From assembly GCA_017860295.1 (NCBI GenBank), contig JAFNAS010000013.1:23539-87538 (forward strand): 64,000 bases of DNA. Reading direction: 5' to 3'. This stretch comes from Bacteroidota bacterium (GTDB lineage Bacteria; Bacteroidota; Bacteroidia; Bacteroidales; Paludibacteraceae). Of the stretch, positions 1-9,104 are shown in pieces. Position 1 is the first letter of the stretch. Each line of letters starts with the position of its first letter. The notes under the pieces are model-generated. The model saw only the letters and a list, made by a program, of their open reading frames with translations. It was not told the origin of the DNA and searched no databases. The translations under genes and the position numbers were made by a program.

Positions 1-1
1 G

Positions 2-448
<447 letters not shown>

Positions 449-449
449 T

Positions 450-515
450 ACCTTTGTTTTGGAGAAGACCGGGGAAGTTGTTTTCTGCGCATTTTCTCCG
501 GTCTCGACCAAAGGT
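450..515 (+). promoter_or_regulatory. Two-part stem-loop between nifH and nifI1
   Basis: An outer arm ACCTTTG (450-456) pairs with CAAAGGT (509-515). Inside it, an 11-bp arm (466-476) pairs with 494-504, with G-T pairs. There is no T-run directly after it, so it is not a classical terminator. Stem-loops behind nifH are known in other diazotrophs to stabilise or partly terminate nifH mRNA, giving more NifH than NifDK; that role here is inferred. Confidence 0.6.
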
Positions 516-592
516 TAATCGTTCGGCAAGCCCTTATAGTGCAAAAAAAGAGAAGATTTGTAACAAAATAAAATAACTTAAAGAAAAACGTT

Positions 593-919
593 ATGTATTT
601 ACTAAGAGCCATCGTTCGTCCGGAAAAATCGCCGGTAGTCATGAGAGCCCTCCTCAATGCAGGGTTTCCGGCAGTCACCAAGCTGTCTGTATTCGGTCGT
701 GGAAAACAGCGCGGTATCAAAGTAGGAAATGTCACCTATGATGAATTGCCGAAAGATCTGCTCATGATCGTAATCAACGAAAAAGATAAAGAGTTTGTTA
801 TTGAAACAATTATCGAAGCTGCCCGTTCGGGTGAAAAAGGACAGTTCGGTGATGGTAAAATATTCGTTACTCCGGTTGTGGAAACCTATACCATTTCCAG
901 TGGTAAAATGGAAGTATAA
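593..919 (+). CDS. nifI1: Nitrogenase regulatory PII-like protein NifI1
   Basis: A 108-aa GlnB/PII-family protein encoded between nifH and nifD. It starts MYLLRAIVRPEK, carries the GRGKQRG sequence before a short T-loop region, and has the family C-terminal block GDGKIFVTPV. NifI1 and NifI2 of methanogens and other anaerobes form a hetero-oligomer that binds MoFe protein and blocks its contact with NifH, with 2-oxoglutarate and ATP relieving inhibition. The position between nifH and nifD separates it from ordinary glnB. No amtB is nearby, which also favours the nif role. Confidence 0.93.
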   Translation: MYLLRAIVRPEKSPVVMRALLNAGFPAVTKLSVFGRGKQRGIKVGNVTYDELPKDLLMIVINEKDKEFVIETIIEAARSGEKGQFGDGKIFVTPVVETYTISSGKMEV

Positions 920-970
920 CCATCGAATAGATGCTGAAAATAGAATTCTTTAACGAATAATTTATTGATT

Positions 971-1336
971 ATGAAACTAATTCTCGCTATCATACGAATT
1001 GCCAAAATGGGCGATACCAAGTCGGCGCTTTCTGAAGCCGGATTGCCTTCGTTTACGGCAATGCCTGTGCTCGGACGCGGAAAAGGTCACGGCGATTACG
1101 AAAAAGCCGACGAAACTGCTCCCGAATATGCTGAGTTAATTGAGAAAATGCCGCGATTGAAATCCAAGCGCATGATTACCTTGGTGGTGACTGATGATAA
1201 GAAAGACCTCGCTGTCGAAACCATTATTAAAGCGAATCAGACAGGAAAGAGCGGAGACGGTAAAATAATTGTTCTGAATGCAGTGGACTCGGTACGTGTT
1301 CGCACGGGCGAAGCGGGCGACAGCACTTTGGACTAA
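971..1336 (+). CDS. nifI2: Nitrogenase regulatory PII-like protein NifI2
   Basis: A 121-aa second PII-like protein, partner of NifI1. It shows MKLILAIIRIAKMGDTKSAL, the GRGKGHGDYEKA sequence leading into a longer charged T-loop (about residues 40-65), and the C-terminal block GDGKIIVLNAVDSVRVRTGE. The ATG at 971 is preferred over the in-frame TTG at 965, because it aligns with NifI2 and PII starts. It lies 51 bp after nifI1 and 20 bp before nifD, so it is almost certainly co-transcribed with both. Confidence 0.92.
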   Translation: MKLILAIIRIAKMGDTKSALSEAGLPSFTAMPVLGRGKGHGDYEKADETAPEYAELIEKMPRLKSKRMITLVVTDDKKDLAVETIIKANQTGKSGDGKIIVLNAVDSVRVRTGEAGDSTLD

Positions 1337-1356
1337 CGAAATAAGGAGATACAACA

Positions 1357-2997
1357 ATGATAAAAGAAGTAAATAACAGCGTTTCGGTTGATGACCTGAA
1401 GAAATTCAAAGATGAGGTGTTACACAAATACCCCAAAAAGGTTGCCAAAAAGCGGGATAAGGCCATTCTGTTGAACGATCCCGAAACGCCGCCCCAGATT
1501 CAGGCCAATGTGCGTACGGTTCCCGGTATCATTACACAACGTGGCTGTACTTACGCCGGTTGTAAAGGTGTGGTGCTCGGACCTACCCGTGATATTATCA
1601 ATATTACTCATGGTCCTATCGGTTGTGGTTTCTATTCGTGGTTGACCCGTCGTAACCAGACCAAGCCCGAAACGGAAGCAGATGAAAACTTCATGATGTA
1701 CTGCTTTTCGACCGATATGCAGGACTCCAACATCGTCTTTGGCGGTGAAGAAAAACTAAAACAAGCCATCCGTGAAGCCTACGAACTGTTTCATCCGAAA
1801 GCTATTGCTATTTTTTCTACCTGTCCGGTGGGTCTTATAGGTGACGACGTGCACCGTGTAGCCCGTCACATGAAGGAAGAGATTGGTGAAGGAATCAATA
1901 TTTTCGGATTTTCATGCGAAGGTTATCGTGGTGTATCGCAGTCTGCCGGTCACCATATTGCCAACAACGGTTTGTTCAAGAATCTTATCGGTCGCGACGA
2001 CGAGAAAAGAGGTGATTTGAAATACCGTGTTAACCTGTTGGGAGAGTACAACATCGGTGGCGATGCATTTGAGTTGGAACGTATTTTCGAAAAATGCGGT
2101 ATCAACCTGATAGCCACTTTCAGCGGCAACTCCACGATTCAGAAATTTGAAAATGCTCATACGGCCGACCTTAACATGGTGATGTGCCACCGTTCGATCA
2201 ACTATGTGGCCGAAATGATGGAAACCTCTTTCGGGATTCCATGGATCAAGGTTCAACCGATCGGTGCCGATTCTACGGCTAAGATGCTTCGCAAAATCGG
2301 ACAGTACTTCGGTGATCAGGAGTTGATCGATAAAATAGAAGAGGTGATTGCCGACGAAATGGTGGCTGTGATTGCTGCCCGTGAAAAAGCATTGAAGAAA
2401 ACCAATGGTAAAAAAGCAATGCTGTTTGTAGGTGGATCGCGAGCACACCACTATCAGAATTTGTTTGAAGAGCTGGGAATGACTACCCTCTCTGCCGGTT
2501 ATGAATTCGGTCATCGCGACGACTACGAAGGGCGTGTAGTTATTCCTACTATTCAGATCGATGCCGATAGCCGTAATATTGAGGAGATCACTGTAACCAA
2601 GGACGAAACCCGTTACAATCCGCGCAAGACGGAAGAAGAGTTGAAAGCGCTCGAAGCGGAAGGAATGGAGTTTAACGGGTACGAAGGGTTGATGCCTCAG
2701 ATGGCAAAAGGATCGCTGGTGATCGACGACCTGAGCCATTACGAAATGGAGAAACTGATTGAACTATACAAACCCGATGTATTCTGTGCCGGTATCAAAG
2801 AAAAATTCTGTGTTCAGAAAATGGGTGTGCCTCTCAAACAGTTGCATAGCTACGATTATGGCGGACCCTATGCCGGATTCAAAGGAGCAATCAATTTTTA
2901 CGAAGATATCGAAATGATTGCCTGCACCACCATCTGGAAAGAGTTGAAAGCTCCATGGGAAAGTGAAACTTACGTGGAAGCCCAATACGCTTATTGA
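1357..2997 (+). CDS. nifD: Nitrogenase molybdenum-iron protein alpha chain NifD
   Basis: The alpha subunit of dinitrogenase, which carries FeMo-cofactor. At 546 aa it is about 50 longer than the Azotobacter type. Candidate P-cluster cysteines are C64, C90 (HGPIGCGFYSW) and C156 (FSTCPVG). The cofactor ligands are visible as C277 (VMCHRSINYV) and H497 (QLHSYDYGGPYAGF), corresponding to Av Cys275 and His442. The extra length is a charged insert around residues 390-460, characteristic of the NifD of anaerobes (group II nitrogenases). No VnfD/AnfD signature or separate delta-subunit gene is seen, so Mo-nitrogenase is the call. Confidence 0.97.
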   Translation: MIKEVNNSVSVDDLKKFKDEVLHKYPKKVAKKRDKAILLNDPETPPQIQANVRTVPGIITQRGCTYAGCKGVVLGPTRDIINITHGPIGCGFYSWLTRRNQTKPETEADENFMMYCFSTDMQDSNIVFGGEEKLKQAIREAYELFHPKAIAIFSTCPVGLIGDDVHRVARHMKEEIGEGINIFGFSCEGYRGVSQSAGHHIANNGLFKNLIGRDDEKRGDLKYRVNLLGEYNIGGDAFELERIFEKCGINLIATFSGNSTIQKFENAHTADLNMVMCHRSINYVAEMMETSFGIPWIKVQPIGADSTAKMLRKIGQYFGDQELIDKIEEVIADEMVAVIAAREKALKKTNGKKAMLFVGGSRAHHYQNLFEELGMTTLSAGYEFGHRDDYEGRVVIPTIQIDADSRNIEEITVTKDETRYNPRKTEEELKALEAEGMEFNGYEGLMPQMAKGSLVIDDLSHYEMEKLIELYKPDVFCAGIKEKFCVQKMGVPLKQLHSYDYGGPYAGFKGAINFYEDIEMIACTTIWKELKAPWESETYVEAQYAY

Positions 2998-3011
2998 AAC
3001 CACAACCAGAT

Positions 3012-3131
3012 TTCTAAATTTCCCTCAGGGAGACTTGGCAATCTGAAACTGAAAGTTAAATTATAATATATTTAACGCATAGAAACGTTCTAAATTCAAG
3101 CTCTGAAAGTTCCCCTGAGGGGAATTTAGAA
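3012..3131 (+). repeat. Long-arm inverted repeat in the nifD-nifK gap
   Basis: A roughly 20-bp arm (3012-3031) is nearly complementary to 3110-3131, and each arm contains its own small palindrome (CCCTCAGGG and CCCCTGAGGGG). The loop is about 78 bp. It fills most of the unusually wide 153-bp nifD-nifK gap. Related CCCC/GGGG inverted elements occur in other operon gaps of this window (8946-9090, 19709-19835, 49686-49790). It could tune nifK mRNA stability, but may simply be a small non-autonomous repeat. Confidence 0.6.
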
Positions 3132-3150
3132 TCTTTAAATTCATAAAATT

Positions 3151-4533
3151 ATGCTATTACGACATACAACAGCAAAAGAAATAGACAGAAAGGCCTTGAC
3201 GATCAATCCGGCCAAAACCTGTCAACCGATAGGAGCCATGTATGCGGCATTGGGTTTGCACGGATGCTTGCCCCACAGTCACGGTTCGCAAGGATGTTGC
3301 TCTTACCACCGTAGTGCGCTCACCCGTCACTTCAAAGAACCGGTGATGGCTTCTACCAGCTCGTTCTCCGAAGGTTCGTCCGTGTTCGGCGGTTCTTCCA
3401 ACTTAGTAAGTGCTATCGAAACAATATTCAGTGTGTATGAACCTGACGTGATTGCAGTGCACACAACCTGTCTGTCGGAAACGATTGGTGATGACCTGAC
3501 TCAGATTATCTCCAAAGCCAATGAAGATGGCAAAGTTCCTGCTGGTAAAAAGGTTATTTATTGCAATACACCGAGTTATGTCGGAACTCATGTTACCGGT
3601 TATGCCAACCAGGTTTCGGCGTTTGTGAAGTTTTTTTCTACTGCTACGCCAAAGAAAAGAAACGTGGTAAATCTTGTGGCTGGTTGGATGGAGCCGTCCG
3701 ATATGCGTGAAATTAAACGTATTGCCAATGAGATGGAAGCTCGTACGATAATGTTCCCCGATATGTCGGGTGTACTCGACACTCCGTTGACGGGTCATTA
3801 TGATATGTATCCCAAGGGAGGCACTACTCAGGCTGATATGATTGCCACGGGCGATAGTAAATTTTCGATTGGTATCGGTCCGTATACTACCGAAGATGCA
3901 TGCATTAAGCTCGAAAATAAATGTAAGGTAAAATTTGAAACTGTCGAAATTCCTATCGGATTGAAGGCAACCGACCGTTTTATCATGTCTCTCAGCCGCC
4001 ATGCTAATTTGCCGGTGCCCGATTCGTTGACCGAGGAACGTGGTCGTCTGATTGATCTGATTGCCGACAACAACAAGAATTTTTATGACAAGCGGGTTGC
4101 TCTTTATGGTGATCCCGATACATTGATTCCTTTGGTAGAATTTTTGTTGACATTGGATATGAAACCAGTGTACATTGTTACCGGTACTCCCGGAAAACAT
4201 TTTGATGACGCGATGACAGCGATGTTGAAAGAAAAGGTTCCCGAAGCCAAATTCAAGAGCGGAGAACGTGCCGATATGTTCCAATTACATCAGTGGATCA
4301 AACAAGAAGGAGTGGATATGCTTATCGGTAACAGTTATGGCAAATACATTGCTCGCGATGAAAATATTCCATTTGTTCGTCTTGGATTTCCAGTGATGGA
4401 TCGTCCGGGCAATAATTTCTTCCCTTGTGTGGGTTATACAGGAGCGACCAATCTTTTAATCAAGATTTTGGATGCTTTCCTTGATCACAAAGACCGCACT
4501 TGTCCAGAAGAAAAAGTAGAACTGGTAATGTAG
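3151..4533 (+). CDS. nifK: Nitrogenase molybdenum-iron protein beta chain NifK
   Basis: The beta subunit of dinitrogenase, which with NifD holds the P-cluster. It is 460 aa and lacks the roughly 45-residue N-terminal extension of the Azotobacter protein, as usual in anaerobes. P-cluster cysteines are visible at C24 (PAKTCQPIGA), C49 (HGSQGCCSYHRS) and C107 (HTTCLSETIGDD). The C-terminal half keeps the family blocks GNSYGKYIARD and RLGFPVMDRPGNN. It follows nifD on the same strand and the two products form the heterotetramer. Confidence 0.97.
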   Translation: MLLRHTTAKEIDRKALTINPAKTCQPIGAMYAALGLHGCLPHSHGSQGCCSYHRSALTRHFKEPVMASTSSFSEGSSVFGGSSNLVSAIETIFSVYEPDVIAVHTTCLSETIGDDLTQIISKANEDGKVPAGKKVIYCNTPSYVGTHVTGYANQVSAFVKFFSTATPKKRNVVNLVAGWMEPSDMREIKRIANEMEARTIMFPDMSGVLDTPLTGHYDMYPKGGTTQADMIATGDSKFSIGIGPYTTEDACIKLENKCKVKFETVEIPIGLKATDRFIMSLSRHANLPVPDSLTEERGRLIDLIADNNKNFYDKRVALYGDPDTLIPLVEFLLTLDMKPVYIVTGTPGKHFDDAMTAMLKEKVPEAKFKSGERADMFQLHQWIKQEGVDMLIGNSYGKYIARDENIPFVRLGFPVMDRPGNNFFPCVGYTGATNLLIKILDAFLDHKDRTCPEEKVELVM

Positions 4534-4604
4534 AATTAAAAATGAATAGTTAACAATGAGGCAACAAGCTTACTTGTTAATTATTCATTGTTCATTTTTA
4601 ATCG
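4534..4604 (+). repeat. AT-rich inverted repeat upstream of nifE
   Basis: The 12-mer ATTAAAAATGAA (from about 4536) recurs exactly inverted as TTCATTTTTAAT (about 4591-4602), and AACAATGA/TCATTGTT motifs lie between. The hairpin fills the nifK-nifE gap. AT-rich palindromes of this look are common between Bacteroidota genes. It shows no terminator-like GC stem. Confidence 0.5.
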
Positions 4605-4613
4605 GTGAAAATT

Positions 4614-5954
4614 ATGGCTGAATATTTACAAGGCAGAGAAAACCAGATCGTGACCAAAGGAATCGATTCGCACGAACTGGTGGGCGGAAAGCCCAGTGTG
4701 GCCGGGTCTGTCAGCCAGAGAGCCTGCGTTTTTTGCGGCTCGCGTGTGGTGCTTTATCCTATTGCCGATGCGCTTCATCTGGTGCACGGCCCTATCGGTT
4801 GTGCCTCTTATACCTGGGATATTCGCGGAGCTCTTTCATCCGGTCCCGAACTGCATCGAAGCAGTTTTTCTACCGATCTCCGGGAAAAAAACATCGTTTT
4901 TGGCGGACAGGATAAGCTTTATCAGGCACTCCATGAACTGATTGACAAACATCATCCCAAGGCGGCTTTTGTCTATTCCACCTGCATTGTGGGTGTGATC
5001 GGCGACGATGTGCAATCGGTTTGCAGACGGGTACAAAAAGAGAAAAATATTCCGGTTATAGCAGTGATGGCCGAAGGCTTTCAGGGCTCGAAAAAAGATG
5101 GTTACAAGATAGCCTGCGATGCTCTTTTCTCATTGGTGGGCACAGACGAAAGCCTAGAGGTGTCTCCCTTGAGTATTAATATTCTCGGTGATTTTAATCT
5201 GGCTGGCGAACTCTGGATGCTCGAAGAGTATTACAAGAAAATGGGTATTCAAATTCTGGCTCCTATCACCGGCGATGGTCGGGTGAAGAAAATTCAGAAT
5301 GCTCATCGTGCAGCACTTAACGTGGTGCAATGCTCCGGTTCGATGATTCACTTAGCCAAACAGATGAAGGAAAAGTACGGAATCCCGTTTATCAAGGTCT
5401 CCTACTTCGGCATCGAAGATATGTCGGATGCACTTTACGAGGTAGCCAAATTCTTCAAAGATGACAGCGTAATGGACAGAGCCCGTGATTTGGTCAAAAA
5501 TCAGCTCACTACGTTGATTCCGGCACTCGAACCTTACAAAAGAGCGTTGCAGGGCAAAAAAGCGGCCATTTATGTGGGCGGCGCTTTCAAGGCAATATCG
5601 TTGGTAAAAGCACTGCGGCTGATTGGTATGAAAACGGTGATTGCCGGAACGCAGACCGGCAATACGGAGGATTACCGCTTGTTGAAAACCATTTGCGACG
5701 ACGGTTGTATTATGGTAGATGATTCCAATCCGGTAGAACTTTCGGAGTTTGTAAAACAGACGGGAGCAGACCTGTTTATCGGAGGCGTGAAAGAACGTCC
5801 CATCGCCTACAAACTCGGAATCGGATTCTGTGATCACAATCACGAACGCAAACTGGCGCTGGCCGGTTACGACGGAATGCTCAATTTTGCTAAAGAGGTG
5901 TACGAAACGGTAACCAGTCCGGTGTGGCAATTTGTGAGTCAGAACAAAGAGTAA
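4614..5954 (+). CDS. nifE: FeMo-cofactor assembly scaffold NifE
   Basis: NifE pairs with NifN to form the scaffold on which the NifB cluster is matured with Mo and homocitrate before transfer to NifD. It is 446 aa from ATG 4614; a GTG nine bases upstream is in frame but less likely. It resembles NifD: SQRACVFCGSR (C38, C41), HGPIGCASYTWD (C63) and YSTCIVGVIGDD (C124). It lacks the NifD cofactor His motif, which distinguishes it from the enzyme subunit. It lies between nifK and nifN on the same strand. Confidence 0.94.
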   Translation: MAEYLQGRENQIVTKGIDSHELVGGKPSVAGSVSQRACVFCGSRVVLYPIADALHLVHGPIGCASYTWDIRGALSSGPELHRSSFSTDLREKNIVFGGQDKLYQALHELIDKHHPKAAFVYSTCIVGVIGDDVQSVCRRVQKEKNIPVIAVMAEGFQGSKKDGYKIACDALFSLVGTDESLEVSPLSINILGDFNLAGELWMLEEYYKKMGIQILAPITGDGRVKKIQNAHRAALNVVQCSGSMIHLAKQMKEKYGIPFIKVSYFGIEDMSDALYEVAKFFKDDSVMDRARDLVKNQLTTLIPALEPYKRALQGKKAAIYVGGAFKAISLVKALRLIGMKTVIAGTQTGNTEDYRLLKTICDDGCIMVDDSNPVELSEFVKQTGADLFIGGVKERPIAYKLGIGFCDHNHERKLALAGYDGMLNFAKEVYETVTSPVWQFVSQNKE

Positions 5955-6015
5955 AGATTAAAGAACAAAGGCTTTTCTTCTGCGGGGGAGAGGTTTTTCC
6001 AAAACAAAGTATTGT

Positions 6016-7446
6016 ATGCAAAAGGCAGAATCCATAAAGCAGAAAGTGATGCCTTCGGGCGATGCGTTTGCCTCCTCGTGCAATGCATGCAAGCAATGTA
6101 CGCCGCTGGGCGCATGTATCGCTTTCAAAGGAATAGAAGGCGTGTTGCCGATGTTGCACGGTTCGCAGGGATGTGCTACCTACATTCGTCGCTATCTGAT
6201 AAGCCATTACCGCGAACCGGTCGATATAGCCTCTTCCAATTTCAGTGAAGAGACTACCATCTTCGGCGGAAACAGGAATTTTAACACCGGCATTGACAAC
6301 ATTATCTCACAATACCATCCTAAGGTGATTACCATCGCCAGTACCTGTCTGAGTGAGACCATCGGTGAGGATGTTCAACGATTGATATACGAATACCAGG
6401 AGACACACAACACGATGCCGGATCTTCCGGTGATGATCTTTGCATCTACTCCCAGTTATCAGGGAACGCATTCGGAGGGATTTCACGAAGCTGTTTTTGC
6501 AGCTGTGAAGACACTGGCCGAGGCTTCCGGCCCGGTTGGAGATCATATCAACATCTTTAGTAGTATGATTTCGCCGGAAGATATCCGCCACTTGAAGGAA
6601 ATTGTGGAAGATTTCTCGATACCGGCCATGTTGTTCCCTGATTACTCGGATACACTTGATAACACGTCGTGGGATAGTTATCGTCGTATTCCTGATGGCG
6701 GAACTCCTGTTGAACAGTTGAAAAATAGTGCAATGGCCTATGCTTCCGTTGAGTTGGGATATGTCCTCAATTCTGGAGGGATGAACGGTCGAATAAAAGA
6801 TAATGGTACGAAGCAGTCGGCCGGTGAATACCTGAAAGGTAAGTTCGATGTGCCGCTGGTGCGTACTGGTCTTCCGATCGGGATTCTTGAATCCGATAAA
6901 TTCTTTAACTCTCTTGCTTCAATTTCCGGCAAAGAGATCCCGATGAAATATCAACGTCAACGCGGTCGTTTGGTCGATCTTTACATCGACGGACACAAGT
7001 ATGTTTCCGACAAGCGGGCAGTGATTTATGGAGAAGAAGATTTGGTTGTAGCTTTAGCATCCTTTGCTGCCGAAATAGGTATAAAACCTGTTCTGTGTGC
7101 TACCGGTGGAGAAAGTGGTAAACTGGCAGAGACGCTTCGTGAAGTGTTGGGCAAAAACTATTACGAAGATATGGTGGTGGGTCAGGGAATGAGCTTCGAA
7201 CGGATGGAAGATGCCATGCGAGACCTTAAACCCGACCTGATGATCGGTAACAGCAAAGGATACTACATCGCCCGCAAAATGGATATTCCCATTGTTCGCA
7301 CCGGCTTTCCTATTCACGATCGAATCGGAGCTCAACACAACCGGGTGCTAGGCTACGAAGGGACGATGATCCTTTTCGAACAGGTTGTAAATACACTTCT
7401 TGAAGACAAACAACGCAAATCGCCGATCGGTTACAAATACATGTAA
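6016..7446 (+). CDS. nifN: FeMo-cofactor assembly scaffold NifN
   Basis: The NifK-like half of the NifEN scaffold, 476 aa. The N-terminus is cysteine-rich (SCNACKQCTPLGAC, C22, C25, C28, C34), followed by HGSQGCATYIRRY (C53) and ASTCLSETIGED. The remainder follows the NifK fold with GNSKGYYIARK near the C-terminus. Position after nifE and the order of cysteines identify it as NifN rather than a second NifK. It is not fused to NifX; a NifX-like domain is instead attached to NifB downstream. Confidence 0.93.
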   Translation: MQKAESIKQKVMPSGDAFASSCNACKQCTPLGACIAFKGIEGVLPMLHGSQGCATYIRRYLISHYREPVDIASSNFSEETTIFGGNRNFNTGIDNIISQYHPKVITIASTCLSETIGEDVQRLIYEYQETHNTMPDLPVMIFASTPSYQGTHSEGFHEAVFAAVKTLAEASGPVGDHINIFSSMISPEDIRHLKEIVEDFSIPAMLFPDYSDTLDNTSWDSYRRIPDGGTPVEQLKNSAMAYASVELGYVLNSGGMNGRIKDNGTKQSAGEYLKGKFDVPLVRTGLPIGILESDKFFNSLASISGKEIPMKYQRQRGRLVDLYIDGHKYVSDKRAVIYGEEDLVVALASFAAEIGIKPVLCATGGESGKLAETLREVLGKNYYEDMVVGQGMSFERMEDAMRDLKPDLMIGNSKGYYIARKMDIPIVRTGFPIHDRIGAQHNRVLGYEGTMILFEQVVNTLLEDKQRKSPIGYKYM

Positions 7447-7456
7447 AATTATAATT

Positions 7457-7606
7457 ATGAACATACATATCGCCAGACAAATAGCACGGAAACTGAGACG
7501 CCAGCGGGCGTTTTCCAAGCTTACCAAACGGAGTACCAGTTCGAAAGAGAACAAAGACGGCGATGCGTCAGATGTCAAAACGGACGAGAATGATGTGAAA
7601 ATTTGA
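7457..7606 (+). CDS. Small bipolar protein between nifN and nifB (unknown)
   Basis: A 49-aa ORF starting 10 bp after the nifN stop and ending shortly before nifB. The first half is strongly basic (ARQIARKLRRQRAFSKLTKR), the second half acidic and polar (KENKDGDASDVKTDENDVKI). No domain is recognised, and there are no cysteines or membrane segments. Tight spacing on the same strand suggests co-translation with nifN. It could be a small nif accessory protein or a chance ORF; the coordinated spacing and continuous frame are the only support. Confidence 0.45.
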   Translation: MNIHIARQIARKLRRQRAFSKLTKRSTSSKENKDGDASDVKTDENDVKI

Positions 7607-7670
7607 GGATGTGAAGATCGGCATTGGGTCGATGCTCAGATTTGAAATAAATAACAAAATTGTAAATAGA

Positions 7671-8945
7671 ATGGCTATGGAAACAAAAGATATAACCCTG
7701 CACCCCTGTTTTAACGAAAAAGCGCGGCATACGCATGCTCGGGTTCACCTTCCGGTTGCTCCTAAATGCAACATTCAGTGTGCTTACTGCAATCGTAAGT
7801 ACGATTGTGTGAACGAAAGTCGTCCGGGCGTGACCAGTACGGTGCTCTCTCCGCTGCAAGCCGTTCATTATTTGAAGGCGTTGTCCGGAAAACTTGAAAA
7901 TATCAGTGTGGTAGGAATTGCCGGTCCAGGCGACCCGTTTGCCAATCCGGCTGAAACTCTCACAACGCTCGAAATTCTTAAAAATGAGTTTCCCGATATT
8001 ATCTTTTGCCTCTCGACCAATGGACTTGAGTTAGCTCCACATATAGATAAAATAGCAGAATTGGGAGTGACGCACGTGACGCTGACTATTAACTCTTTGA
8101 ATGTCGATACGTTGGCTAAAATTTATACTTGGGTGCGTTATCAGCGTCGTGTTTATCGAGGAAAAGAGGGAGCTGAAATTTTGCTCGAACAACAGTTGAA
8201 ATGTATTCCTTTGCTGAAAGCCAAAGGAATCACTGTAAAAATCAATACGGTGGTTTGTCCGGGGATTAACGATCACGAAGTGGTGACTTTGGCGCAAAAA
8301 GTAGCCGAACTGGGAGCTGATACTATGAATTGTATTCCGGTATTTCCAACCGAAAACACCATATTCGAATACATCGAAGAGCCTTCGAAAGTGGCTATGA
8401 AAGAGCTTCGGGCAAATGTTGCAAAATATATTCATCCGATGGCTCACTGTGCCCGCTGTCGAGCCGATGCCGCCGGATTGTTAGGCCAAGATTGCGCTGA
8501 GGCGATGGATATGATCGGACAGTTCTCCACCATGGTGGTCAATCGTGGTGAAGGTCGTATCCGTGTGGGAGTGGCAACACAAGAGGGTCTGTTGGTTAAT
8601 CTGCACATGGGAGAAGCTTCCAAATTTTACATTTTTGAGCAGACCCGCAACGGTTATCACTTTGTGGAGACCCGCAATGCTCCGCCACAGGGTGGTGGTG
8701 TCGAACGTTGGCAGATGTTGGCTAATAAAACCCTGATCGACTGTCAGGCGGTGCTGGTGGGTGGCGTAGGCGAAACTCCGATGCGTATCATGCAGGAAAA
8801 CGGAGTGAAAGTGATTCAAATGAACGGATTGATCGATGCTGGTCTGGATGCCGTTTATCAAAATATTCCGCTGAAGACGCTTTGCAAATCTGAATTCAAA
8901 GGGTGTGGCGAAGGTTGCCGGGGCAATGCGCAGGGCTGTGGATAA
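7671..8945 (+). CDS. nifB: Nitrogenase cofactor biosynthesis protein NifB with C-terminal NifX-like domain
   Basis: A radical-SAM enzyme that makes the 8Fe-9S-C core (NifB-co) of FeMo-cofactor. From ATG 7671 it is 424 aa. The HPC motif (residues 11-13) precedes the radical-SAM cysteines CNIQCAYC (C33, C37, C40). The region HCARCRADAAG gives further conserved NifB cysteines. From about residue 290 a NifX/NafY-like domain follows (RIRVGVATQEG, NLHMGEASKF), ending in a Cys-rich tail GCGEGCRGNAQGCG. The frame is open from GTG 7611, but the ATG gives the family N-terminus. Confidence 0.95.
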   Translation: MAMETKDITLHPCFNEKARHTHARVHLPVAPKCNIQCAYCNRKYDCVNESRPGVTSTVLSPLQAVHYLKALSGKLENISVVGIAGPGDPFANPAETLTTLEILKNEFPDIIFCLSTNGLELAPHIDKIAELGVTHVTLTINSLNVDTLAKIYTWVRYQRRVYRGKEGAEILLEQQLKCIPLLKAKGITVKINTVVCPGINDHEVVTLAQKVAELGADTMNCIPVFPTENTIFEYIEEPSKVAMKELRANVAKYIHPMAHCARCRADAAGLLGQDCAEAMDMIGQFSTMVVNRGEGRIRVGVATQEGLLVNLHMGEASKFYIFEQTRNGYHFVETRNAPPQGGGVERWQMLANKTLIDCQAVLVGGVGETPMRIMQENGVKVIQMNGLIDAGLDAVYQNIPLKTLCKSEFKGCGEGCRGNAQGCG

Positions 8946-9090
8946 GGAAGCCCTGCCTAACCTCCCCAAAAGAAAGGAATTTTTCACTGAAATTAATTAC
9001 AACTATTATTTACATCAATAACCCCTTACCTGAGAAAAGAACCTTATAGCAGATTTTTCTCCTTCCCCAAAGGGAGGTCGGGTGGGACTT
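8946..9090 (+). repeat. Inverted element between nifB and the ferredoxin gene
   Basis: Near 8948 a stretch beginning AAGCCCTGCCTAACCTCCCC is imperfectly inverted as GGGAGGTCGGGTGGGACTT (about 9074-9092). The spacer is about 105 bp without an ORF. It belongs to the CCCC/GGGG-type intergenic elements also seen in the nifD-nifK, kdgK-eda and fucP-fucI gaps. Confidence 0.45.
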
Positions 9091-9104
9091 CAAATTCTTT
9101 ATTT

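Noticed and set aside
1912..2739. 275-codon open frame on the - strand
   Set aside because: Lies antisense within nifD; no family features, shadow of the real gene.
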